Source: Prevotella sp.
GTDB taxonomy: Bacteria; Bacteroidota; Bacteroidia; Bacteroidales; Bacteroidaceae
DNA: 64,000 bases
Assembly (NCBI GenBank): GCA_024682415.1
Contig: JAIKZG010000009.1
Span: 62,001-126,000 of the forward strand
Direction of reading: 5' to 3'
Within the stretch, counting starts at the first letter, position 1. Every line of letters begins with the position of its first letter. A program made the translations under genes and the position numbers. Below, in pieces: positions 43,450 through 50,723 of this stretch. Under the pieces are notes generated by a model, which was given only the letters and a program-made list of their open reading frames with translations, made no database searches and was not told the DNA's origin.

Positions 43450-43647
43450 TTACGCCTCCTCATTGTCAAGGTCTTTCATGCGCTCTTCTATCTGCTTTTT
43501 TATTTCATATCTCATGATGAGATTATCGGCGAGAAGCAGCAGAATAAGAATGCCGAGCGACATGAGGAATGAGCCTGTAAGAAGCTTTAGCAGCAGGCAC
43601 ACGAGGATTATCGTGATGATATGTTTCCAGTTTACTTTCATTTTCAT
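43450..43647 (-). CDS. Small two-span membrane protein, function unknown
   Basis: The 65-residue protein has a basic start (MKMKVNWKH), hydrophobic segments at about 10-25 and 27-43, and a charged tail (MRYEIKKQIEERMKDLDNEEA) predicted as a cytoplasmic helix. It is 54 nt before the kinase-RapZ gene on the same strand. Its -7 box (43652-43659) is only 4 nt from the start codon. I do not recognise a family. Confidence 0.65.
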   Translation of the reverse strand: MKMKVNWKHIITIILVCLLLKLLTGSFLMSLGILILLLLADNLIMRYEIKKQIEERMKDLDNEEA

Positions 43648-43715
43648 GGTGCAAACTTACATAAAATTTTTTGATTGGCGTTGGTGGGGCGTGAAAAAAT
43701 ATGTAAGTTTGCACG
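43648..43715. promoter_or_regulatory. Divergent promoters with mirrored -7 boxes
   Basis: GTGCAAACTTACATA (43651-43663 with flanks) and its complement at 43701-43715 form a 15-bp inverted repeat. Both arms carry TAAGTTTG, one per direction. On the plus strand TTG (43681-43683) stands 20 nt before the box at 43704-43711, giving a full promoter for the ZIP gene. No -33 match is seen for the minus side. Confidence 0.7.
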
Positions 43716-43748
43716 TATAAAGAGAGATTTCTAATTTTTTTATAGAGC

Positions 43749-44522
43749 ATGACAACACTTATATTACTCATTCCTTTCATCGGCACGGTTGTAGGGTCGG
43801 CATTCGTATTCTTCATGCGTGATTCCATGCCATCGAGATTGCAGAAGGCATTGCTCGGCTTTGCTTCGGGCGTGATGGTAGCTGCTGCCGTGTGGTCGCT
43901 TATCATTCCGAGCATGGAACTTAGCGCGCCCATGGGCAAAGGGGCAGTGGTGCCGGCATCGGTGGGCATTCTGCTCGGCATGGCTTTCTTGCTGATTATC
44001 GACCTCGTAACCCCTCATCTCCACATCGGCACTTCCACTCCCGAAGGCCCTCGCTCAAAGCTTTCGCGCACGGCTATGCTCGCTCTTGCCGTCACCATTC
44101 ATAATTTCCCCGAGGGTATGGCCGTGGGCGTGGTCATAGCGGGCTATTTGCAGGGCGGAATAGGCATTTCGGCTTCGGCCGCCATGGCTCTGGCTATAGG
44201 TATTGCCATTCAGAATATCCCCGAGGGAGCTATCGTTTCCATGCCTATGCGGGCGGCTGGCAATGGCAGAGGGCGTTCGTTCGTTATAGGCAGCCTTTCG
44301 GGCATTGTGGAGCCTCTAGGGGCTATCCTCGTGATATTCCTCTCCGAGGTGCTCACCCCAACCTTGCCTTATATGCTCAGCTTCGCGGCGGGGGCTATGC
44401 TTTATGTGGTAATCGAGGAACTTATCCCCGAGGCTTCTGAGGGCGAGCACAGCAATATGAGCACCGTGGGGTTTGCTGTCGGCTTCGTGGGCATGATGAT
44501 TATGGACACCGTATTGGGGTAG
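43749..44522 (+). CDS. ZIP-family metal transporter (ZupT-like)
   Basis: The 257-residue protein has about eight hydrophobic segments. VTIHNFPEGMAVGVVIAGY in helix 4 and IAIQNIPEGAIVSMPMR in helix 5 are the ZIP metal-site signatures (HNxPEG and QNxPEG), and VIEELIPEASE lies in a later helix. A variable loop (THLHIGTSTPEGPRS) holds His residues, as is common before helix 4. It imports zinc or other divalent metals. The symmetric divergent promoter could allow metal-linked control, but no known metal-regulator box is recognised. Confidence 0.9.
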   Translation: MTTLILLIPFIGTVVGSAFVFFMRDSMPSRLQKALLGFASGVMVAAAVWSLIIPSMELSAPMGKGAVVPASVGILLGMAFLLIIDLVTPHLHIGTSTPEGPRSKLSRTAMLALAVTIHNFPEGMAVGVVIAGYLQGGIGISASAAMALAIGIAIQNIPEGAIVSMPMRAAGNGRGRSFVIGSLSGIVEPLGAILVIFLSEVLTPTLPYMLSFAAGAMLYVVIEELIPEASEGEHSNMSTVGFAVGFVGMMIMDTVLG

Positions 44523-44848
44523 AGAGGGCTTCCGTATTTCCGTTTGCAAAGATACGACATTCGATTTTGGCGTGGACGGTTATGGACGGTTATACTTCCA
44601 AAATTTTTTCTTTTTGTAAGGAAAAAATATTTTTATAGTAAATATAATAAGACAAACCAATAATACATAAATCCCCCATAAACGAGGGATTTATAAACAA
44701 AAAACCATCCCCTCTGGTAAGATGCAATAGTAAGGAAAAATGTTTTTTAAAAATCTCCATTTTTGAAGGGTGGGGAGCTTCGGTTGTGGCTGACGTGAAC
44801 TCCTCAGCGTTGCGCGTTGCAAGCGTTGCACGTTGCAATAAGGATTTT
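44523..44848. other. Intergenic region with short tandem repeats
   Basis: No gene is seen. TGGACGGTTA is repeated head to tail at 44573-44592. ATAAATCCC (44667-44675) pairs with GGGATTTAT (44686-44694). GCGTTGCGCGTTGCAA and GCGTTGCACGTTGCAA stand in tandem at 44807-44838. A TATCTTTG box on the minus strand lies at 44547-44554 without a matching -33. Confidence 0.6.
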
Positions 44849-46774
44849 CTATTTGTAGAGGCGTATTCCCAAATGTGGTGGCTGATTATAAGCCACGTTC
44901 TGCCATGCTATGCCCATGCGATAAATGTGGTCGTGCATGAGGGTAGGCATACGCAGAGAAGTGGGGATAGACGTAGAATAAATGTTGAGCGTGGCATTAT
45001 CGGTGGTGCTACGCAGTATCAGCTCCTCACGCCAATCGCCAAACAAATCGGCCTGCAAGCATGGAGTGTGCTTCGTGCCATTACATGAAGCAGGGCTGCC
45101 GAGAAGGCGCAGAGGCTCTCCGCTCACGCCAAGCTCCGTAACGTGGCCTTTATCCCATTTCAGAATGGAAACATTATCGAAAAGCTCATCCTGAATGTCG
45201 CCATCCCAATAAATCCTGAAATTCACTCTTGAGCGGTGGTTGTAGATGGGCTTACCCTTGATATTGAAAGTGTAGCGAGTGCCGCTCGTGGTGAACTCTG
45301 CTCCGCGATAATCGGCATCGATGTCGGCGGCAAGCCCTCTGCCTGTATCGTCATTATCAAGCCCACGCACTAAAATCTCGCCCGTGGCTGCATCGTGGAG
45401 GTCGTAGCCATAAGGCGGCTCCTCATGCACGGTAAACACCTCTAAACCCTCGCGGTCGGGGTCGAGGTCGCCGAAGTGGATTGCATCGCCATGGCCCAGA
45501 CCGGTGCTATAAAGCAAACTGCCATCATTATCGAAAGCGCATGAACCATAGAGAATTTCATCGCATCCATCGCCATCCACATCGCCCACAGAGAGGTTGT
45601 GATTGCCATTCGCAAAGGCGGTAAACGAGGTGTCGCTTCCGCTCGTATTTTTGTGATATGTGCGTGTCGTTTTATTCCAGTTGGCATCGTAAAGTTCCAC
45701 GCTGTCTCTCGATATCGAGGCGTGCAGCCATTTATGCTTCAGCTGCTTTCCGTCGAAGTCTACAGCCCAGAGGTAAGCCCTCGTGTAATACCCACGGCCA
45801 AACACGGCGCTCGCGTTCTTATCCATGCCGTCGAGATGCGCCACGCACGCCAAATATCGCTCCTGACGGTTGCCATACGTATCGCCCCAGAAGCTCTTCG
45901 GCTGCTGCTCTCCGCATTGATTAAAGGTGCCTGCTCTGTTGGGGCAGTACCAGATGGTGTGGAGGGCTTTGCCTGTCAGCCCGTCGAAAGCCGTGAGCAA
46001 TTCCTCGCCCGCCAATATTCTGCCAAGCTCATCGCTATAGTTTATGCCGTTGTCGATAGCCCTTATGCGGCTGTCGGTGGCTGCTTCGCTCACGTAATGT
46101 GAGCTTCCGTCTTTGCTGCCCGGAGCCGTCTTGCATATCATTTCAGCCTTGCCATCGTGATTGAAGTCGTAGACCATAAACTGAGTGTAGTGAGCGCCCG
46201 CCCTTATGTTTCGGCCGAGGTCTACGCGCCAAAGGAATGTGCCGTCGAGCCTATAGCAGTCGATGTAGACATTAGCTGTGGTGCCGGCATGAGAGTTGTC
46301 GTGAGCATTTATGGGGTCCCATTTTACGAATATCTCATATCTGCCGTCGCCATCCACATCGCCCACAGAGCAATCGTTGGGCGTATATGTAGCCCCCTCT
46401 ACGGGCAGCGGACGCATGAGGTGGAGCTGAAGGTATTTCTTGGGCCATGGCTTTATCGTGTCGGAAAGCTCCACTCGCTCGCCGCCATGGAGCGTGGCAA
46501 GCTGCAAGGTGCCGTCGGTGGAGGGCAGCTCTATGCTTGTAGCCTGGGTGATGTTATCGCAAATTACATGACCATCTTTCAGCAGTTGAAAGGTGGTGGT
46601 GCTATCATCGCTGGCAAGCAGCCGCCAGCTTATGAATAGCTTGCCTTCTTCGGGGTGGAAGGCGATGATGCCTCTGTCGAGTTTTTCTATCTGTGGGGCA
46701 TGATTAATGCCTGGCTGCGCGAGGGCGATGCCGGCGCAGAATAGCTTTAAAAGTAATACGGTAAATCTTTTCAT
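44849..46774 (-). CDS. PL11 rhamnogalacturonan lyase, exported
   Basis: The 641-residue protein has a signal peptide (MKRFTVLLLKLFCAGIALA). PL11 features are the N-terminal beta domain with IEKLDRGIIAF, then an eight-bladed propeller with calcium-binding repeats such as VGDVDGDGRYEIFVKWDP, DFNHDGKAEMICKTAPGSKDG and VGDVDGDGCDEILYGS. CWGDT-like FWGDTYGNRQERYLA and LFGDWREELILR are further family signatures. Such enzymes cut the rhamnose-galacturonate backbone of pectin by beta-elimination. No SusCD or other pectin genes are adjacent. Its -7 box lies 4 nt before the ATG. Confidence 0.92.
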   Translation of the reverse strand: MKRFTVLLLKLFCAGIALAQPGINHAPQIEKLDRGIIAFHPEEGKLFISWRLLASDDSTTTFQLLKDGHVICDNITQATSIELPSTDGTLQLATLHGGERVELSDTIKPWPKKYLQLHLMRPLPVEGATYTPNDCSVGDVDGDGRYEIFVKWDPINAHDNSHAGTTANVYIDCYRLDGTFLWRVDLGRNIRAGAHYTQFMVYDFNHDGKAEMICKTAPGSKDGSSHYVSEAATDSRIRAIDNGINYSDELGRILAGEELLTAFDGLTGKALHTIWYCPNRAGTFNQCGEQQPKSFWGDTYGNRQERYLACVAHLDGMDKNASAVFGRGYYTRAYLWAVDFDGKQLKHKWLHASISRDSVELYDANWNKTTRTYHKNTSGSDTSFTAFANGNHNLSVGDVDGDGCDEILYGSCAFDNDGSLLYSTGLGHGDAIHFGDLDPDREGLEVFTVHEEPPYGYDLHDAATGEILVRGLDNDDTGRGLAADIDADYRGAEFTTSGTRYTFNIKGKPIYNHRSRVNFRIYWDGDIQDELFDNVSILKWDKGHVTELGVSGEPLRLLGSPASCNGTKHTPCLQADLFGDWREELILRSTTDNATLNIYSTSIPTSLRMPTLMHDHIYRMGIAWQNVAYNQPPHLGIRLYK

Positions 46775-46778
46775 ACGG

Positions 46779-46786
46779 CAAAAATA
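46779..46786 (-). promoter_or_regulatory. -7 box of the PL11 gene, 4 nt before the start codon
   Basis: TATTTTTG on the minus strand is followed by CCGT and then ATG. No clear -33 half is found. Confidence 0.55.
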
Positions 46787-46847
46787 GTAATTTTATTTTT
46801 ATTCTCGCCGTATCTGGAAAATAAGTAGAAATAAGTGGTCTTTTTAT

Positions 46848-46878
46848 TTTGTATTCTGCTCGATTTGCAGTACCTTTG
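46848..46878 (+). promoter_or_regulatory. Promoter of the GH25 gene, 4 nt before the start codon
   Basis: TTTG 46848-46851 and TACCTTTG 46871-46878 are 19 nt apart. ATG 46883 follows after TCGT. The in-frame upstream start at 46835 lies before the promoter and is excluded. Confidence 0.75.
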
Positions 46879-46882
46879 TCGT

Positions 46883-47575
46883 ATGAAAAAAATCTTATTG
46901 ATTGTTACGAATTTGATGATTACAACTTGCGCCTTCGCGCAAAGCTTTAGCATACAATGTGAGGACACTTGCACTCATGTGCACGGCATAGATATGAGCC
47001 ATTATCAGGGCGATGTGTTTTGGGAGACGGTGGGCGAAAATTCCAAGATGGCATACGTTTATCTGAAGGCTTCTGAGGGCGGCGACCGCATCGACGATAA
47101 ATATAAACAGAATATAGAGCTGGCACATAAATATGGACTTAAAGTGGGGTCGTATCATTTCTTTCGTCCGCGTGCCGATTTGCAGAAGCAGCTCGACAAC
47201 TTCAAGGCTCAATGCCGTCCGGGCGATCAAGACCTCATCCCGATGATAGATATCGAGACCAAAAGCGGACTATCTACAGATGAATTCTGCGACTCGCTAT
47301 TCAAATTCCTCACCCTCGTGGAAAAAGCTTACAAGCAGAAACCGCTGCTATATACTTTCACAAACTTCTATAATCACTATCTCTCGGGCAAGATAGACGG
47401 CTATCAACTCATGGTGGCGCAATACACTCAGCGAGAGCCCGTGCTCAACGATGAACGCGACTTCTCAATGTGGCAATACACCGGCAAGGGTCATCTCAAC
47501 GGGGTGAACGGATATGTGGATAAAAGTCGCTTTATGGGCAAGCATTCGCTCAGAGAAATAAGATATAGACATTAA
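46883..47575 (+). CDS. GH25 lysozyme-like muramidase, exported
   Basis: ATG 46883 (MKKILLIVTNLMITTCAFAQ) gives a signal peptide and 230 residues. GH25 motifs follow: HGIDMSHYQGDVFWETV with the conserved Asp, AYVYLKASEGGDRIDDKY with Lys-Ala-(S/T)-Glu-Gly, VGSYHFFRP, and LIPMIDIETKSGLS with the D-x-E catalytic pair. MWQYTGKGHLNGVNGYVDKSRF closes the domain. It cuts the MurNAc-GlcNAc bond of peptidoglycan. There is no cell-wall-binding repeat. The last 40 nt of the gene are partly duplicated downstream. Confidence 0.93.
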   Translation: MKKILLIVTNLMITTCAFAQSFSIQCEDTCTHVHGIDMSHYQGDVFWETVGENSKMAYVYLKASEGGDRIDDKYKQNIELAHKYGLKVGSYHFFRPRADLQKQLDNFKAQCRPGDQDLIPMIDIETKSGLSTDEFCDSLFKFLTLVEKAYKQKPLLYTFTNFYNHYLSGKIDGYQLMVAQYTQREPVLNDERDFSMWQYTGKGHLNGVNGYVDKSRFMGKHSLREIRYRH

Positions 47576-47655
47576 AAAAATCGGCAAGCATTCGCTTTCG
47601 AGAAAACAATAGATATTAAAAACAAACAAAATAATATTAGAGATTAGAGAAAATC

Positions 47656-48798
47656 ATGGCAATAATTAAATGTCCTGAATGTGGACGCCAGGTGAGCGAC
47701 AGAGCGCCTGTATGTCCTGAATGTGGCGCAGAGATAGCCGATAAGGTCGTTACATGCCCACAATGTGGCAACGTTTATTTCAAGAATATGGCAGAATGCC
47801 CTGAATGCCATCACGCTACCAATGCTCCTCTCTCTCATGAGGGCGCAAGCGAGGCTCATAATAATGGCATGGCAGGCGGCAATAATATGCAGCAAGGCGG
47901 AGCGCAGAATGCGGAAACCGCTCAGCAGAATGGCGGAAGCCGACGCGGGCTTATCGTGGCTATAGCAGTGCTTCTCGCGGTGATATTGGGCGGATATGTG
48001 TATTACTCTAATTTCGCGAGCGATAGCGAGAGCGATGCTTACGAGTTCGCCATGAAGAGCGACGACCCTGAGGTGTTGCAGAATTATCTCGACTCTTTCA
48101 AGGATGCGCCTGAAGCCCATCGCGACTCTATCGAGGCCCACCTCCTGATATTGCAGCAGGGCGATAAGGAGTGGACAAATGCCTTGATAAGCAACTCAAA
48201 GTCGGCTCTTGAAAGCTATCTCGAAAATCATCCCGACTCTCCACACAAGGAGGAAGCTCTCCATAAAATTGACTCTATCGACTGGGCTGAAGCTTTGAGC
48301 GAAAACACTCTTGAGTCTATGCGCGAATATCTTGAGGAGCACCCTAACGGCGAGCATGTAGACGAAGCTAACGACGGAGTGAGAGCGCAGAATGCTAAGA
48401 CCGTGCAGCCAGCCGAGCAGCAGATGGTGAAGAGCCTCTTCTCTACATTCTTCCGCAGCATAAATAATAAGGATGAAGACGCGCTTATAAGCACCGTAAA
48501 TAATCTGCTCACCTCATTCCTCGGCAAGAGTGATGCCACTCGCTCTGATGTGGCTACATTCATGCGCAAAATTTATAAGGATGATGTTGAGTCGATGACA
48601 TGGCGTCTGGCCGACGATTATAAGATATCAAAGAAAGAAGTGGGCGACGAGAAATATGAATATTCCGTATCTTTCTCTGCCCTTCAGGATGTGAAGCTCA
48701 CCAACGATAGCGAGAAGCGCACAAAATATCGCGTTTCGGCTAAGGTAAACCCTGATGGTCGCATCACAGAAATGAACATGACCAAGATATTGGAATAA
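47656..48798 (+). CDS. Zinc-ribbon membrane protein with repeat region
   Basis: The 380-residue protein has two zinc ribbons at the N-terminus (CPECGRQVSDRAPVCPECG at 6-24 and CPQCGNVYFKNMAECPEC at 34-51). A Gly/Asn/Gln-rich linker follows, then one membrane helix (GLIVAIAVLLAVILGGYVYY, about 97-117). Residues 130-245 contain repeats of the form ALESYLENHPDSPHKEEALHKIDSIDW and SMREYLEEHPNGEHVDEAND, which recall tetratricopeptide-like units. The C-terminal 130 residues look like an NTF2/DUF4878-type fold. The ribbons face the cytoplasm and the rest the periplasm. Function is unknown. recF follows 14 nt downstream. Confidence 0.75.
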   Translation: MAIIKCPECGRQVSDRAPVCPECGAEIADKVVTCPQCGNVYFKNMAECPECHHATNAPLSHEGASEAHNNGMAGGNNMQQGGAQNAETAQQNGGSRRGLIVAIAVLLAVILGGYVYYSNFASDSESDAYEFAMKSDDPEVLQNYLDSFKDAPEAHRDSIEAHLLILQQGDKEWTNALISNSKSALESYLENHPDSPHKEEALHKIDSIDWAEALSENTLESMREYLEEHPNGEHVDEANDGVRAQNAKTVQPAEQQMVKSLFSTFFRSINNKDEDALISTVNNLLTSFLGKSDATRSDVATFMRKIYKDDVESMTWRLADDYKISKKEVGDEKYEYSVSFSALQDVKLTNDSEKRTKYRVSAKVNPDGRITEMNMTKILE

Positions 48799-48812
48799 CT
48801 TAAAAAGTATAG

Positions 48813-49910
48813 ATGATACTTAAGAAAATTTCCATTCTTAATTATAAGAATATCAAGGAATGTTCTTTGCAACTTTCGGATAAACTCAACTGTTTCATAG
48901 GACATAACGGCGAGGGGAAAACAAATTTCCTCGACGCCGTTTATTATTTGTCCTTCTGCCGCTCAGCTTATAATTCCATCGACAGCCAGATAATAAAGCA
49001 TGGCGAGGATTTCTTCGTGGTGGAGGGCACTTATGAGAGCGAAGCGGGCGACTCCATCGACATCTATGCCGGCATGAAGCGTGGCACGAAGAAGCACTTC
49101 AAGCGCGATAAGAAGGAGTATAAGCGATTATCTCAACACATCGGGCTTATCCCTCTCGTGTTCATTTCGCCGTCCGACGACATGATAATAGCGGGCGGAA
49201 GCGAGGAGCGACGCCACTTGATGGATGTGGTGATTTCGCAATACGATGTTGAGTATATCGAGGCTCTTTCTAATTACAATAAGCTTCTCAAGCAGCGCAA
49301 CTCTTTGCTCAAGCAGGAGGCAGAGCCTGACGCCGCCCTTATGGATATCCTTGAGGCGCAGATGGGGGCTGAGGGCGAGAAGATTTACAGAAAGAGAAAT
49401 GCCTTCATCGAGGAGTTCATGCCCGTGTTTCAAGAGATTTACACTGCTATTTCGGGCGGCAAAGAGAAGGTTTCGCTTAGCTATGTTTCTCATTGCCAGC
49501 GTGGCGATTTGTTTACCGTCATCAAGCAAGATAGATTTAAGGATAGGGCTGTGGGCTATTCGCTGCATGGCGTGCATCGTGATGATCTTGAGATGTTGCT
49601 CGATGGTTATCAGATGAAGCGTGAAGGCTCTCAGGGGCAAAACAAGACTTATGTGCTCGCCTTGAAACTTGCTCAATTCAATTTCCTGAAGCGCACCGTT
49701 TCCCACACCACGCCTCTGCTCCTTCTCGATGATATCTTTGATAAACTCGACGCTTCACGCGTGGAGCAGATAGTGAAGCTCGTTTCGGGCGATAGCTATG
49801 GGCAGATTTTCATCACAGATACGAATAAGGATAATCTTGATAAAATCCTGAGTGCCGGCAAGTCGGAATATAAATTGTTTAATGTAGAAAACGGCGAGAT
49901 AAATGTTTAG
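48813..49910 (+). CDS. recF: DNA replication and repair protein RecF
   Basis: The 365-residue ABC-type ATPase has the Walker A motif IGHNGEGKTNFLDAVYYLSF at about 28-47, the signature region REGSQGQNKTYVLALKLAQF, and the Walker B LLLLDDIFDKLD. LIPLVFISPSDDMIIAGGSEERRHLMD is specific to RecF. It helps load RecA at gapped DNA with RecO and RecR. Its stop overlaps the start of the DUF721 gene by 8 nt, an arrangement also seen in other Bacteroidota. Confidence 0.94.
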   Translation: MILKKISILNYKNIKECSLQLSDKLNCFIGHNGEGKTNFLDAVYYLSFCRSAYNSIDSQIIKHGEDFFVVEGTYESEAGDSIDIYAGMKRGTKKHFKRDKKEYKRLSQHIGLIPLVFISPSDDMIIAGGSEERRHLMDVVISQYDVEYIEALSNYNKLLKQRNSLLKQEAEPDAALMDILEAQMGAEGEKIYRKRNAFIEEFMPVFQEIYTAISGGKEKVSLSYVSHCQRGDLFTVIKQDRFKDRAVGYSLHGVHRDDLEMLLDGYQMKREGSQGQNKTYVLALKLAQFNFLKRTVSHTTPLLLLDDIFDKLDASRVEQIVKLVSGDSYGQIFITDTNKDNLDKILSAGKSEYKLFNVENGEINV

Positions 49911-50193
49911 ACGTAAGGTAGAAAATCTCGGCGATGTGCTGAGGAAATATTTGCGTGTGGAGGGGCTTGAGACTCCTCTCATGCAGCGTCGCCTGATAGA
50001 TTCTTGGGAAAAGGTAGTGGGGCAGGGAGTGGCCAGCTACACTACTGAGAAATTCCTCAAAAATCAGACGCTCTTCGTTAAGATAAGCAGCCCCGCATTA
50101 AGGCAGGAACTTTCTATGATGCGCCCTCAGCTCGTTAAAAATCTTAATGAGGCAGCGGGTGGCTTCATCATCTCTGATGTGAGATTTTATTGA
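49903..50193 (+). CDS. DUF721 protein, DciA-like
   Basis: The 96-residue protein matches the DUF721/DciA domain: LGDVLRKYLRVEGLETPLMQRRLIDSWEKVVGQGVASYT followed by LFVKISSPALRQELSMMRPQLVKNLNE. DciA loads the replicative helicase in bacteria without DnaC. The pairing with recF supports a DNA-related role. The end overlaps the converging cyclo-ligase gene by 7 nt, with no terminator between. Confidence 0.85.
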   Translation: MFRRKVENLGDVLRKYLRVEGLETPLMQRRLIDSWEKVVGQGVASYTTEKFLKNQTLFVKISSPALRQELSMMRPQLVKNLNEAAGGFIISDVRFY

Positions 50194-50723
50194 TATATCA
50201 GCTCGTCCATTCTGATGTCGGTTTCTTCCGTTGGAATGGAGTCTACTACTTGAAAATCAAAGCATATCCCTATTTTCTTCTTATTCGTGGTCTTCGCAAG
50301 GAAGCGGTCGTAATATCCCTTTCCCCTTCCTAAGCGATTAAAATTCTTATCGAATGCCATGCCTGGCACTACTATGAGGTCGATGTCTTCATATCTGTGG
50401 AGCACTCCGCCGCATGGCTCCATTATGCCGAAAGCACCCTCTCTCATGCTTTCTTTCCCCTCATATCTTCTTATTTCCATCGTGCCTTCGCCTGTCACCT
50501 TCGGCAGATAGATGTTGGCGTTATCTTTCAGCAAAAGGTCGATGGCGTGGTGAGTGTCCACCTCGTCGGGCAGCGAGTAATACATTATGATGTTCTTCGC
50601 CCCCAATTCATTAATCCTTGCCGATAATTTTTCTATTATCGGCAAGGATTTTATTGATAGTTGCTCGTCAGAGAATGATTGCTTTCTCCGCTTTATTTCT
50701 TTTCTGAGCTCTTGCTTATTCAT
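50187..50723 (-). CDS. 5-formyltetrahydrofolate cyclo-ligase
   Basis: The 178-residue protein has KQELRKEIKRRKQSF at the N-terminus, IMYYSLPDEVDTHHAI, and the ATP-binding loop VPGMAFDKNFNRLGRGKGYYDRFL near residue 120. It converts 5-formyl-THF into methenyl-THF with ATP. Its start overlaps the stop of the S41 protease by 4 nt, so it ends a four-gene operon. Confidence 0.93.
   Translation of the reverse strand: MNKQELRKEIKRRKQSFSDEQLSIKSLPIIEKLSARINELGAKNIIMYYSLPDEVDTHHAIDLLLKDNANIYLPKVTGEGTMEIRRYEGKESMREGAFGIMEPCGGVLHRYEDIDLIVVPGMAFDKNFNRLGRGKGYYDRFLAKTTNKKKIGICFDFQVVDSIPTEETDIRMDELIYQ

Noticed and set aside
46835..46882. Upstream start of the GH25 gene
   Set aside because: It precedes the promoter, and the later ATG begins a proper signal peptide.
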